Under the pieces are notes generated by a model that did not search any database, was not told the DNA's origin, and saw nothing but the letters and a program-made list of their open reading frames with translations. Shown in pieces: positions 47,901 to 57,382 of a stretch of 64,000 nt of DNA; position 1 is the first letter of the stretch; every line of letters begins with the position of its first letter. This DNA is from JAAURB01 sp049649525 (lineage in GTDB: Bacteria > Cyanobacteriota > Cyanobacteriia > Cyanobacteriales > Microcoleaceae): NCBI GenBank assembly GCA_049649525.1, contig JBARZE010000006.1:150917-214916 (forward strand), in the 5' to 3' direction. The position numbers and the translations under genes were made by a program.

Positions 47901-47949
47901 CTTACTTATTACTTATTACTTATTACTTATTACTTATTACTTATTACTC
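47901..47949. repeat. Heptanucleotide tandem repeat (STRR-like)
   Basis: About six to seven head-to-tail copies of a 7-base unit, TTACTTA (equally ACTTATT), occupy the gap before the synthetase gene. Short tandem heptamers of this kind (STRRs) are known from cyanobacterial intergenic DNA. The array is followed by 'ctgactcggtgactcttgac' and then the gene start at 47999, where I see no ribosome site. Confidence 0.85.
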
Positions 47950-47998
47950 CTGACTCGGTGACTCTTGACTCCTTACCCATTCCCCGTTCCCTACAATT

Positions 47999-50900
47999 AT
48001 GAAATCAATCGACGAATTTTTATCAGAACTTTATCATTTAGATGTCAAGCTTTGGGTGGAAGACAAAGCCACAGCGGAAAAACGGCTACGCTTTAACGCA
48101 CCAGAAGAAGTATTAACTGATGAATTTATTGCTGAAATTAAGCAACGTAAAGGTGAAATTATCGCCTTTCTTAGTGAGGTTCAACAGTCTATTCATCGTC
48201 CATCAACAGCCATTCAAACAGTCTCGCGGCAGCAAGATTTACCTCTGTCTTTTGCTCAACAGCGGCTGTGGTTTTTAGAACAATTACAACCCGATACGGC
48301 CACTTATAATATCCCAACAGCAGTCCGTTTAACCGGAGAGTTAAATATTGCAGTATTCCAGCAAAGTCTGAATGAAATTATCCGACGACACGAAATATTA
48401 CGGACAAATTTTATTCTAAAAGATAATCAACCGATTCAGGTTATTTCTGCTGATGCTACCTTAACAATCAATCAGCTCGATCTACAATATTTAGAGACAA
48501 GCGAACAGGAAACAGAAGTCATTCGTTTAATGACTCAAGACGCACAAAAACCCTTTAATTTAGCTGAAGATTTATTATTACGAGTCACTTTATTAAAACT
48601 AAACCAAGCAGAATGTGTAGTATTATTCACCCTACATCATATTATTTCTGATGCTTGGTCAATGGAAATTTTAATTGATGAATGGGTAACACTCTATACA
48701 GCATTTTGTCAACAAAAACCGTCCGTTTTACCCAATCTTTCAATTCAATATGCAGACTTTGCCATCTGGCAACGGCAATGGTTACAAGGGGAAGTATTAG
48801 AGCAACAACTGTCTTATTGGAAGAATAAATTAAACGGAACTTTACCCATTTTACAACTGCCTACAGACTTTCCTCGCGCTCGGATTCAAACCTTTCAAGG
48901 AGCCAATCAAACCTTTGCATTTTCAGCGGATTTAACCAATCAAATTAAACATCTAGCTCAAACAGAAGGCGTTACATTATTTATCCTATTACTCACAGTA
49001 TTAAAAGTCTTACTCTATCGTTATACGGGTTTAGAAGATATTATCATTGGTTCACCTGTTGCCAATCGCAACCGTAAACAAATAGAAGGATTAATAGGTT
49101 TCTTTGTCAATACTTTAGTGCTACGAAGTGATTTAAAAGGAAATCCTTCGTTTATAGAATTACTTGAGCGGGTTAAAACAACAACTTGGGAAGCTTATGA
49201 CCATCAAGACTTACCCTTTGAAAAACTGGTCGAAGATATTCATCCGCAACGCGATCTGAGTTATAATCCTCTATTTCAGGTAAAGTTTAGACTAGAAAAT
49301 GCACCCCAAACAGATTTTAAGTTACCGGGTTTAACCTTAAGTTCTCTCAAACAAACAAACCCCACAGCTAAGTTAGACTTAAGTGTAGATATTTACGAAA
49401 CATCATCAGGATTAGTCGGCGGGTTTGAATATAACCGAGATTTATTTAAACCAGAAACTATTTCTCGTATGGTTGAACATTTTCAAATATTACTGGAGGA
49501 AATCATTAAAAATCCCGAGCAAAAAATAGGAGAATTATGCTTTTTAAGCCAAAAAGAACAGGATAAAATATTACAAGAATGGAACCAAACTAAAATTAAA
49601 TATCAAGATAATCTCTGCTTTCATCACCTGTTTGAAGCACAAGTACAGAAAAACCCTAATGCAATTTCTCTGATTTTTCAAGACCAACAATTAACCTATC
49701 AAGAACTCAATCAACGCAGTAACCAACTGGCTCATTATTTAATTAAAAAAGGAGTTAAACCAGAAGTAAAGGTAGGAATTTGTGTTGAGCGTTCTTTTGA
49801 TATGATTATTGCGCTTTTAGCAGTATTTAAAGCAGGCGGTGCTTATCTTCCTCTCGACTCCAACTATCCAGAAGAAAGACTTGCTTTCATGGTGGAAGAC
49901 TCCCAAATTTCAGTATTATTAACCCAGTCTCATCTGTCTATTTCTAAAACCACTAGTTCAGACATCATTAACTTAGATCGAGATTGGAATTTAATCACTC
50001 AAGAGTCTCAAGAAAACCCTAAAGTTCAAGTTTCACCCGATAACCTAGCTTACCTAATTTATACTTCGGGTTCGACAGGAATTCCGAAAGGTGTTCTCAT
50101 CCCTCACAGCGGTTTAGTTAATTTAACAGAAGACAAAATTCGCGTTTGTAAAGTCAATTCAAATAGCTGTATACTTCAGTTCTTTTCCTTCAGCTTTGAT
50201 GCCTCTATTCCTGAAATTATCATGGCGTTAGGGAGTGGTGGAAAACTCTGTTTAGCACCCGTTGAAAGCTTACTTCCTGGATTAAATTTATTAGAACTTT
50301 TACAAGATAAAAATATTACTCATATTACCATTACCCCCTCCGCATTAGCTGCCACTCCTTTTGAAGATTTACCCGCATTAGAAATGGTGTTAGTGGGTGG
50401 AGAAGCACCCAGTGTTGATTTAATTGAAAAATGGTCAAAAAATCGACGTTTTATTAATGCTTATGGACCGACAGAAGTAACGGTTAATGCCAGTATGGTT
50501 GAGTGTGGAAATGGTCACTCAAATCAACCGATAATACGTCCGAGTACGAATAAACAACTGTATGTATTAGATGCTCATTTACAACCCGTTCCCGTCGGTG
50601 TTTTAGGTGAACTTTATATTGCGGGTGTAGGTTTAGCACGAGGCTATCTCAACCAGCCAGAAAAAACAGCACAGACATTTATTCCTAATCCTTTTTATTC
50701 TAAAACTGAAAAGAATAACACTTCAAATCGTTTGTATAAAACGGGAGATTTAGCCTGTTATTTACCCGATGGCAGCATTAAGCTATTTGGACGGATCGAT
50801 CATCAAGTAAAAATTAGAGGATTTCGCATAGAACCGGGGGAAGTAGAAGTCTTATTAAACCCGCATCCAAAAATTAAAAATAGTGTCGTTATTGTTCAAG

Positions 50901-51418
50901 CAGAATCAGGAAAAGATAAAAAATTAGTGGCTTACTTTGTTTCTCAAGTCGATGTTCAATTAACCTCGAAAGAACTGCGAAGTTATCTAAAAGATAAGTT
51001 ACCGGAATACATGATTCCTAGCCGTTTTATAGAATTAGAAACCATACCCCTAACTCCCAATGGAAAAGTAGATCATCAAGCCTTATCAACTCTGAAACAA
51101 GAGAATATCATATCCGAAGAATACGTTACGCCACGCACCCCTACCGAGGAGATATTAGCTGATATTTTTGCTGAAGTTTTGGAAGTAGAAAAGGTAGGAA
51201 TTTATGACGACTTTTTTGAATTAGGCGGACATTCATTACTCGCGACTCAACTCATTGCCCAGTTACTGCCTCACTTTTCTGTCAATATAACCGTTGTAGA
51301 TTTATTCGACGCACCTAATATTGCCAGTTTAGCAGAAGTTTTAGAGAAAAAACAAACAATATCCCAATTACAAACCCCGACAAATTTAGCAGAGGAGCGA
51401 GAAGAAATCGAATTTTAA
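47999..51418 (+). CDS. Nonribosomal peptide synthetase: TubC docking - condensation - adenylation - carrier
   Basis: An 1139-residue single-module synthetase. Residues 1-60 form a TubC docking domain ('DEFLSELYHLDVKLWVED', 'LRFNAPEEVLT'). The condensation domain spans about 80-520 with active site 'HHIISDAWS' (His 213, His 214). The adenylation domain spans about 545-1035 ('YLIYTSGSTGIPKG', 'INAYGPTEVT', 'YKTGDLACY', 'GRIDHQVKIRG', 'NGKVDHQ'). The carrier Ser is 1079 in 'FELGGHSLLATQ'. There is no thioesterase; the reductase on the next protein likely releases the product. By hand alignment to PheA, the first nine pocket residues read D-A-P-T-L-G-A-V-N, suggesting a neutral or aromatic substrate. 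Confidence 0.93.
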   Translation: MKSIDEFLSELYHLDVKLWVEDKATAEKRLRFNAPEEVLTDEFIAEIKQRKGEIIAFLSEVQQSIHRPSTAIQTVSRQQDLPLSFAQQRLWFLEQLQPDTATYNIPTAVRLTGELNIAVFQQSLNEIIRRHEILRTNFILKDNQPIQVISADATLTINQLDLQYLETSEQETEVIRLMTQDAQKPFNLAEDLLLRVTLLKLNQAECVVLFTLHHIISDAWSMEILIDEWVTLYTAFCQQKPSVLPNLSIQYADFAIWQRQWLQGEVLEQQLSYWKNKLNGTLPILQLPTDFPRARIQTFQGANQTFAFSADLTNQIKHLAQTEGVTLFILLLTVLKVLLYRYTGLEDIIIGSPVANRNRKQIEGLIGFFVNTLVLRSDLKGNPSFIELLERVKTTTWEAYDHQDLPFEKLVEDIHPQRDLSYNPLFQVKFRLENAPQTDFKLPGLTLSSLKQTNPTAKLDLSVDIYETSSGLVGGFEYNRDLFKPETISRMVEHFQILLEEIIKNPEQKIGELCFLSQKEQDKILQEWNQTKIKYQDNLCFHHLFEAQVQKNPNAISLIFQDQQLTYQELNQRSNQLAHYLIKKGVKPEVKVGICVERSFDMIIALLAVFKAGGAYLPLDSNYPEERLAFMVEDSQISVLLTQSHLSISKTTSSDIINLDRDWNLITQESQENPKVQVSPDNLAYLIYTSGSTGIPKGVLIPHSGLVNLTEDKIRVCKVNSNSCILQFFSFSFDASIPEIIMALGSGGKLCLAPVESLLPGLNLLELLQDKNITHITITPSALAATPFEDLPALEMVLVGGEAPSVDLIEKWSKNRRFINAYGPTEVTVNASMVECGNGHSNQPIIRPSTNKQLYVLDAHLQPVPVGVLGELYIAGVGLARGYLNQPEKTAQTFIPNPFYSKTEKNNTSNRLYKTGDLACYLPDGSIKLFGRIDHQVKIRGFRIEPGEVEVLLNPHPKIKNSVVIVQAESGKDKKLVAYFVSQVDVQLTSKELRSYLKDKLPEYMIPSRFIELETIPLTPNGKVDHQALSTLKQENIISEEYVTPRTPTEEILADIFAEVLEVEKVGIYDDFFELGGHSLLATQLIAQLLPHFSVNITVVDLFDAPNIASLAEVLEKKQTISQLQTPTNLAEEREEIEF

Positions 51419-51420
51419 CT

Positions 51421-54400
51421 ATGAATATATCCAACTCAAAACAACCTGTTTATCTTAAACAAAATGCTATTATAGAACCACTTTTTAATCAGTGGTACGC
51501 TTGGTCATATTTAATTCCACCCGTTACGGCTGCCATGTATGTGGCTAATTCTCATCTCAAAATACTGGAATCTTTTATTGCTGCGCCTCAAGTTCATATT
51601 GATGCTTTGAAAAGTCCAGCGATGCGAGGGGGACCCTTTATTCACTATGATGAAAGTCGCTTAGATGAAATTAAGGAATTACGAGAAAAAACAAAATATC
51701 AGTTAAACTCACTTTTAGAATTAGAACAAGCGATTAAAAATTTAGAAAAAATCCTCGCAGAAGAAGCAACAGGTTATTCTTTAGAACCGCTTTATTCAAA
51801 AGTACCTAAAGCGTTAAAAGGATATGTTGAATTAGTTTATGATCTGCAAAACCATCCGTCAATTCGATTAATAGAAGGACTGTTATATCGCAGCAAATAT
51901 TATCAACCCGTTTCTCAAACTATCGCTTTATCTTTAGGAAATGTCGATCAGCGTTCTTTTGTACTCAGTACCCCTCGCTTAGCCGATAAAAATTGTTTAC
52001 ATTTAAACTTACCTTTTGCAGATAAACGGCTCGATAAATTAGCACAGATGAGAGAACAGCCACAAGCTTATCAAGAGATATTAGAACTGTTAGAAATCCC
52101 GCCTAAAGATGAACCATTATTTGATAAATTTTTCACCAAAAATCTTTTAAATCCGATTCATAAATATCAAGGAAATGATGTCAGAGTTCGTTATTTTGGT
52201 CATGCTTGTATTTTAATTGAAACTCAATCCGTTAGTATATTATGCGATCCATTAATTAGTTATCAATCTTCAGAAGGAATTCCGCGCTATAGTTATGCAG
52301 ATTTACCGGAAACAATTGATTATGTTCTGATTACTCATAATCATCAAGATCATGTGATGTTTGAAACCTTATTACAGTTACGATATAAAATTAAAACTAT
52401 TATCGTTCCGAAGAGTAATAAAGGCTCAATCATTGATCCATCCTTGAAGTTAATCTTACAACAAATTGGCTTTAATAATATTCGAGAAATTGATGAACTA
52501 GAAATGATTAATATTCCCGAAGGTGAGATAGTTAGCTTACCTGTTTTAGGGGAACATGGAGACTTAAATATTGCTACTAAAACTGCCTATTTAATCCAAG
52601 TTAAAAATCGATCTATTTTATGTGCGGCTGACTCTAATAATATTGAACCCCAACTTTATAATCATCTTTCTAGTTTAGTGAAAAGACTCGATATCTTGTT
52701 TATTGGAATGGAATGTGAAGGCGCACCTTATACCTGGGCTTATGGCGCATTATTAACTCAATCTATTCCTCGAAAAATCGCTCAAACTCGTCGGCTAGAT
52801 GGTTCAAATAGCGAGAAAGCTATTCAACTCATTAATCAGTTAAATCCCCAACAGGTTTATATTTATGCAATGGGACAAGAACCCTGGCTAACGTTTATTA
52901 CCTCTATTCAATATACCCCAGATTCTAAACCGATTCTAGAATCTAATCAAGTAATTGAATATTGTAAACGTCAAAATATTATCAGTAAACGGTTACTCGG
53001 ATGTCAAGAAATGATTTTAGAATCCAGTTTAGAAAGCGCAGTGAATATCAATTTTTCTATTAATTTAGAGAACAATAATCAAGAGATACACATTTTCAAT
53101 AATATGCCAGAAAAATATAAACCGATATCCGAGTTTTTATATAAACTTAGTCAACTTGATATTAAAATTTCTACAGAGGGCGATCGCATGAAATGTAACG
53201 CTCCGAAAGGAGTATTAACCTCAGAAATTAAAACTCAACTAAAAGAACGTAAACCTGAAATTATTCAGTATCTTAATAGCAAAAACCAACAAACTATTAC
53301 TTTAGAGGATCTAAAATCTGATGCAATATTAGATGAAAGCATTTTTCCTCAAACTAAAGTGGTTTCATCCACTCCACCGCAAAATATTCTATTAACGGGA
53401 GCAACAGGTTTTTTAGGCAGCTTTTTACTCCATCAACTGTTACTGGAAACAGAAGCTCAAATTTACTGTTTAGTACGCAGTGAAACTCAAGAATTAGCAG
53501 AAAATAGGCTAATAAATGTTCTCAAGTCTGCTTCTTTGTGGGATAAATCATTTCAAGAAAGAATCACCGTTATCAAAGGAGATTTATCACAACCGCTGTT
53601 AGGTTTATCCTCAGAAAATTTTCTAAAACTCGCAAATCAGATTGATTTAATTTATCATAACGGCGCTTGGGTACATCACGCTTCCCCCTATTCATTGCTG
53701 AAACAAACCAACGTTTTAGGAACACAAGAAATTCTGCAATTGGCTTGTCAGTCTAAAACAAAACCTGTTCATTTTATGTCAACTGTAAGTGTATTTAACT
53801 TTAATGAATATTCTCAAGTTAAAGTAATAAATGAAATGGATAATTTAGAAATAGGTGAAGTTCCCAATGGTGGCTATGCTCAAAGTAAATGGGTCGCTGA
53901 AAAATTAATTAATATTGCGGCAAAACGCGGACTACCTACCTCTATTTATCGAATAGGCCCAATATCTGGAGATAGTCAAACTGGCTATTTCAATCAAAAG
54001 GATTTTCTCTATCGATTAATGTTAGGTTACATTCAACTCGGTAGCGCACCGCAAGGAGAAATGTTACTGGATATAATTCCCGTTGATTATGTTAGTAAAG
54101 CTGTTGTTCAACTCTCACAAAATCCGGAATCTATCGGGCAAGCATTTCATCTAATTCATTCTCAACCGGTGTCTTCTAATCTACTGTTTGAGCAGCTTTC
54201 TACAATGGGTTATCCCATTAAAAGAGTTGCTTATCAACAGTGGTACTCTGAACTATTAGAGATAGCAAAAGGTTCACCTGAACACGCACTTTATCCCTTA
54301 GTTTCTCTGTTTTCACCAACCTCTTCTCAAAAAGCAAAGGAAAAATCTATGAATCTTAAATTCAACTGTCAGAATACAATCAACGGTTTAGCTGAAACCT

Positions 54401-54477
54401 CAATTATCTGTCCAGCTATTGATGCTAATTTACTTAAAAATTATATCTCTCATTTAATCAGTCAAGGCAATTTATAG
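51421..54477 (+). CDS. Fusion: CmlA-type diiron beta-hydroxylase - TubC docking - thioester reductase
   Basis: A 1018-residue protein beginning two bases after the synthetase stop. Residues 15-115 resemble the CmlA N-terminal domain ('LFNQWYAWSYLIPPVTAAMY'). Residues 250-535 form a metallo-beta-lactamase fold with 'THNHQDH' (His 306, His 308, Asp 310, His 311), Glu 378 in 'LGEHGDL' and Asp 404, which match the diiron ligands of CmlA, the chloramphenicol beta-hydroxylase. Residues 567-620 repeat the TubC pattern ('KCNAPKGVLTSE'). Residues 655 to about 910 are a thioester reductase: 'LLTGATGFLGSFLL', and Tyr 819 and Lys 823 in 'YAQSKWVAEK'. It would hydroxylate the carrier-bound amino acid and release an aldehyde or alcohol. 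No carrier lies in this protein. Confidence 0.88.
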   Translation: MNISNSKQPVYLKQNAIIEPLFNQWYAWSYLIPPVTAAMYVANSHLKILESFIAAPQVHIDALKSPAMRGGPFIHYDESRLDEIKELREKTKYQLNSLLELEQAIKNLEKILAEEATGYSLEPLYSKVPKALKGYVELVYDLQNHPSIRLIEGLLYRSKYYQPVSQTIALSLGNVDQRSFVLSTPRLADKNCLHLNLPFADKRLDKLAQMREQPQAYQEILELLEIPPKDEPLFDKFFTKNLLNPIHKYQGNDVRVRYFGHACILIETQSVSILCDPLISYQSSEGIPRYSYADLPETIDYVLITHNHQDHVMFETLLQLRYKIKTIIVPKSNKGSIIDPSLKLILQQIGFNNIREIDELEMINIPEGEIVSLPVLGEHGDLNIATKTAYLIQVKNRSILCAADSNNIEPQLYNHLSSLVKRLDILFIGMECEGAPYTWAYGALLTQSIPRKIAQTRRLDGSNSEKAIQLINQLNPQQVYIYAMGQEPWLTFITSIQYTPDSKPILESNQVIEYCKRQNIISKRLLGCQEMILESSLESAVNINFSINLENNNQEIHIFNNMPEKYKPISEFLYKLSQLDIKISTEGDRMKCNAPKGVLTSEIKTQLKERKPEIIQYLNSKNQQTITLEDLKSDAILDESIFPQTKVVSSTPPQNILLTGATGFLGSFLLHQLLLETEAQIYCLVRSETQELAENRLINVLKSASLWDKSFQERITVIKGDLSQPLLGLSSENFLKLANQIDLIYHNGAWVHHASPYSLLKQTNVLGTQEILQLACQSKTKPVHFMSTVSVFNFNEYSQVKVINEMDNLEIGEVPNGGYAQSKWVAEKLINIAAKRGLPTSIYRIGPISGDSQTGYFNQKDFLYRLMLGYIQLGSAPQGEMLLDIIPVDYVSKAVVQLSQNPESIGQAFHLIHSQPVSSNLLFEQLSTMGYPIKRVAYQQWYSELLEIAKGSPEHALYPLVSLFSPTSSQKAKEKSMNLKFNCQNTINGLAETSIICPAIDANLLKNYISHLISQGNL

Positions 54478-54531
54478 CAACTCTAAACAACCTTTGTAAA
54501 CCCTTATTCACTCGGAGTTAAAATTACAATT

Positions 54532-55425
54532 ATGGCTGCTAATATGAATCTACAAGAACGCTATAACGAATATGACAATTGGGCATGGTTATACAATACT
54601 ACGATGGGGCCAGAATATTGTCAAAATCAACTTCAACCCCTAGAAAAAATGCTGCTGCCTCAGCTTCCTCAAAATGCAGCAATTCTCGATTTATGTTGTG
54701 GGACTGGACATTTAATGCAGAAATTGTGTGAAAAAGGCTATCAACTAACAGGGTTTGATGGTTCAGAAGAAATGCTAGAATACGCTCATCAAAACGCCCC
54801 AGAAGCTAAGTTTGTTCTGGGTGATGCTCGTCATTTTCAACTACCCAAATCTTTTGATGCAGTGTTTTCAACCAGTGCTTCTCTCAACCATATTATGGAG
54901 TTAGAAGAACTCAAAAGCGTGTTTCAAAATGTCTATTTATCCTTAAGAGAAAACGGCTTATTTTTCTTTGATATTAATCATCAAGGACAAATGGAAAAAT
55001 GGTGGAAAGGTCACTTAGTAGAAGGAGAAATAGAAAAACATTTTGCTTGGGCGATTACTCCAACTTATAACAAAAATAATCAGTTCGGTGCTTTTAAAGT
55101 TCAAATTTATCAGGCTCCCAGTCAAAAAAGAACTTCGCCTTTAGGATTGATTCAAACACAGTTTAAATCTTTAATCTATAAACTCTTAAGCTTAAGAAAA
55201 CTAACTCGATTTCGCCTCAAAGTTCTGAATCAGTTTTCCTCCTGGGAGAAAGATTGGAAGCCTTCAGAAATCATTTATAAAGTTCGAGGACATTCTGCCT
55301 CAGAAGTTCAACAGTTATTAGAAGAAACTGGCTTTACAGATATCGAAGTGCGGACAAATGAAGGAAACTTACCACTAGACAATAATCATTCGGCTTACTT
55401 TATTTGTCGAAAACCTGCAAATTAA
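54532..55425 (+). CDS. SAM-dependent methyltransferase (class I)
   Basis: A 297-residue enzyme with the SAM-binding motif 'ILDLCCGTGHLMQKLCEKG' near residue 50, 'GFDGSEEMLEYA' (post-I acidic region) and 'FDAVFSTSASLNHI'. A region near residues 195-240 ('RTSPLGLIQTQFKSLIYKLL') probably shapes the substrate site. It lies in the synthetase operon, 54 bases after the reductase gene, so the substrate is probably the peptide product or its amine or hydroxyl group. Confidence 0.9.
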   Translation: MAANMNLQERYNEYDNWAWLYNTTMGPEYCQNQLQPLEKMLLPQLPQNAAILDLCCGTGHLMQKLCEKGYQLTGFDGSEEMLEYAHQNAPEAKFVLGDARHFQLPKSFDAVFSTSASLNHIMELEELKSVFQNVYLSLRENGLFFFDINHQGQMEKWWKGHLVEGEIEKHFAWAITPTYNKNNQFGAFKVQIYQAPSQKRTSPLGLIQTQFKSLIYKLLSLRKLTRFRLKVLNQFSSWEKDWKPSEIIYKVRGHSASEVQQLLEETGFTDIEVRTNEGNLPLDNNHSAYFICRKPAN

Positions 55426-55476
55426 TAAACCATATTTCCTGATTTTCTTTCAAAATAACTCATTACCAAATTAGCC

Positions 55477-56970
55477 ATGCAAGTGCAAAATAAAGATAAA
55501 ACAAATTTACAGAAACAGCATATAGATGTACTGATTCAATCTTATATTCAACGTACACCCAAATCTAAACAATATGCTCAAAATCATCGTTCAGTCCTCG
55601 CCGATAAAAGTTCTTTAGGCTTAAGTTTTGACCCTCAATTAAAAGAAGCTTGCTACTCTATTGTAGCCGAACGTTCACTGGGTTCTCGTCTTTGGGATAT
55701 TGACGGTAATGAATATATTGATATCTTAATGGGATTAGGAATAAACCTTTTAGGTCACAATCCTGATTTTGTTAAAACTGCTATTCAAGAACAACTAGAA
55801 AAAGGAATTCAAATCGGCCCTCAAGCTGAATTAGCCGGGGAAGTCGCTCAACTAGTGAGTGAATTAACCGGAATGGAACGGGTGACTTTTAGTAATACTG
55901 GAACCGAAGCAATAATGACCGCTATTCGGATAGCCAGAACCGCAACAAAACGCAAAAAAATTGTTGTTTTTACTAATTCTTATCATGGTCATAGCGACCA
56001 AACTTTAGTCCGAGCAAAACTGACTGAATATGCTAAAAAAGCCGCTCGTAGAACTTTAGATAAAAAAGGAAAATCTAACGGTTTATTATCGTTTGTTACC
56101 CGTCCTATTCAGTTTGGCTTAAAATCAACAATTGACCCTCAAGCTGTTCCCGCTGCACTCGGAATTCCTGCAAGTTTAGCCAAAGATGTTTTAGTGCTGG
56201 AATATAATAATCCTTACTCATTAAATGTAATTAAATCCAAAGGTAAAAATATAGCGGCGGTATTAGTTGAACCCGTACAAAGTCGCTCTCCTGAATTACA
56301 ACCAAAAGAATTTATTCAACAGTTAAGAAACCTGACTCAAGCGCAAGGAATTGCATTAATATTTGATGAAATGGTCACAGGATTTCGGATTCATCCCGGC
56401 GGCGCTCAAGCTTGGTTTGGAATAGAAGCCGATATTGTCACTTATAGCAAAATTGTTGGGGGGGGTTTACCAATGTCTATTATGGCTGGAAAAGCAAAAT
56501 ATCTCGATAAAATAGATGGCGGAATGTGGAACTTTGGAGATGATTCTGCGCCTCAAGAAAAGACAACTTTTTTTGCCGGAACCTTCTGTAAACATCCGCT
56601 TTCTTTAGCCGCTGCCAAAGCTGAATTATCATATTTAAAAACTAAAGGTGCAAGCTTACAAGAACAGTTAAATCAACGCACTTTACAACTGGTTAATCGC
56701 TTGAATACTACTATGAACTCGGAAAATATACCCGTACAATTTACTCATTTTGGCTCTTTCTTTGCTATTTCTATGTCACAAAGCTCGATTTCTCCCTTAG
56801 CCATTAATTTACTCTCCTATCATTTACTAACTAAAGGAATTCATCTGCGTCGAGGTGATAAAGGAGGGTTCTTATCAACCGCTCATACTGAGGAGGATAT
56901 TAATACTATTTTTAAAACATTTAAAGACAGTTTAATCGAACTCAAAACTGTTGGGATAATTCCTACTTAA
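55477..56970 (+). CDS. Class III aminotransferase, NRPS/PKS AMT-like
   Basis: A 497-residue PLP enzyme of the glutamate-1-semialdehyde aminomutase type. The PLP Lys is residue 325 in 'VTYSKIVGGGLPMSIMAGK', the ring-binding Asp 297 is in 'ALIFDEMVTGFRIHPGG', and 'SNTGTEAIMTAIRIAR' binds phosphate. The run around Asp 297 to Lys 325 closely resembles the integrated aminotransferase domains of mixed PKS-NRPS enzymes such as McyE. As no ketosynthase is present, the likely substrate is the aldehyde released by the thioester reductase, giving a primary amine; a keto group on the carrier is an alternative. Confidence 0.9.
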   Translation: MQVQNKDKTNLQKQHIDVLIQSYIQRTPKSKQYAQNHRSVLADKSSLGLSFDPQLKEACYSIVAERSLGSRLWDIDGNEYIDILMGLGINLLGHNPDFVKTAIQEQLEKGIQIGPQAELAGEVAQLVSELTGMERVTFSNTGTEAIMTAIRIARTATKRKKIVVFTNSYHGHSDQTLVRAKLTEYAKKAARRTLDKKGKSNGLLSFVTRPIQFGLKSTIDPQAVPAALGIPASLAKDVLVLEYNNPYSLNVIKSKGKNIAAVLVEPVQSRSPELQPKEFIQQLRNLTQAQGIALIFDEMVTGFRIHPGGAQAWFGIEADIVTYSKIVGGGLPMSIMAGKAKYLDKIDGGMWNFGDDSAPQEKTTFFAGTFCKHPLSLAAAKAELSYLKTKGASLQEQLNQRTLQLVNRLNTTMNSENIPVQFTHFGSFFAISMSQSSISPLAINLLSYHLLTKGIHLRRGDKGGFLSTAHTEEDINTIFKTFKDSLIELKTVGIIPT

Positions 56971-57016
56971 TTACTTCTGTTTAATATCAACAATTCTATT
57001 TAGGAGAAACTCAAGC

Positions 57017-57355
57017 ATGAAAACAATGGGAAAATATTGCAAAGCTTATTCCATTCAAAAACTGCGTCAATTCAGTCAATGGACAGAAAACAAACAAAAC
57101 ACCCGCACCGAAACCAAAACGGTTGATGGTCAAGAAGTAGAAGTATCACGAGAACTGACAGAAGATGACTTTTTATACTTACAAGAAAACTATGTAGTCA
57201 CCGATGGCATTTTTAAAGATGAAAACATCATTTTTGACAACATTACACCGGAATGGAAAGAATTCTGTGATACGGTTTTAAAATTTGAAGTTCCGGTTTA
57301 TGAACCTGTAAATGTGACAGCAACATCTGCTGAAGTGGAAACAACAACATCTTAA
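57017..57355 (+). CDS. Small conserved protein in the synthetase operon, function unknown
   Basis: A 112-residue soluble protein with AGGAG 11 bases upstream. It starts 'MKTMGKYCKAYSIQKLRQFS' and has 'LTEDDFLYLQENYVVTDGIF', then 'DENIIFDNITPEWKEFC'. There is no signal, membrane span or catalytic motif that I recognise; the C-terminal 20 residues are Thr-rich and likely disordered. It is followed 27 bases later by another small gene. Their place between the aminotransferase and MbtH suggests a role with the pathway. Confidence 0.7.
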   Translation: MKTMGKYCKAYSIQKLRQFSQWTENKQNTRTETKTVDGQEVEVSRELTEDDFLYLQENYVVTDGIFKDENIIFDNITPEWKEFCDTVLKFEVPVYEPVNVTATSAEVETTTS

Positions 57356-57382
57356 ATTTTACTCAAAATATCAAGGAGAAAC

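Noticed and set aside
51421..53040. Reading the N-terminal half of the fusion protein as a UlaG-like lactonase or plain MBL hydrolase
   Set aside because: The N-terminal 'FNQWYAWSYLIPP' region and the Glu and Asp ligand pattern (Glu 378, Asp 404) fit CmlA-type diiron oxygenases instead.
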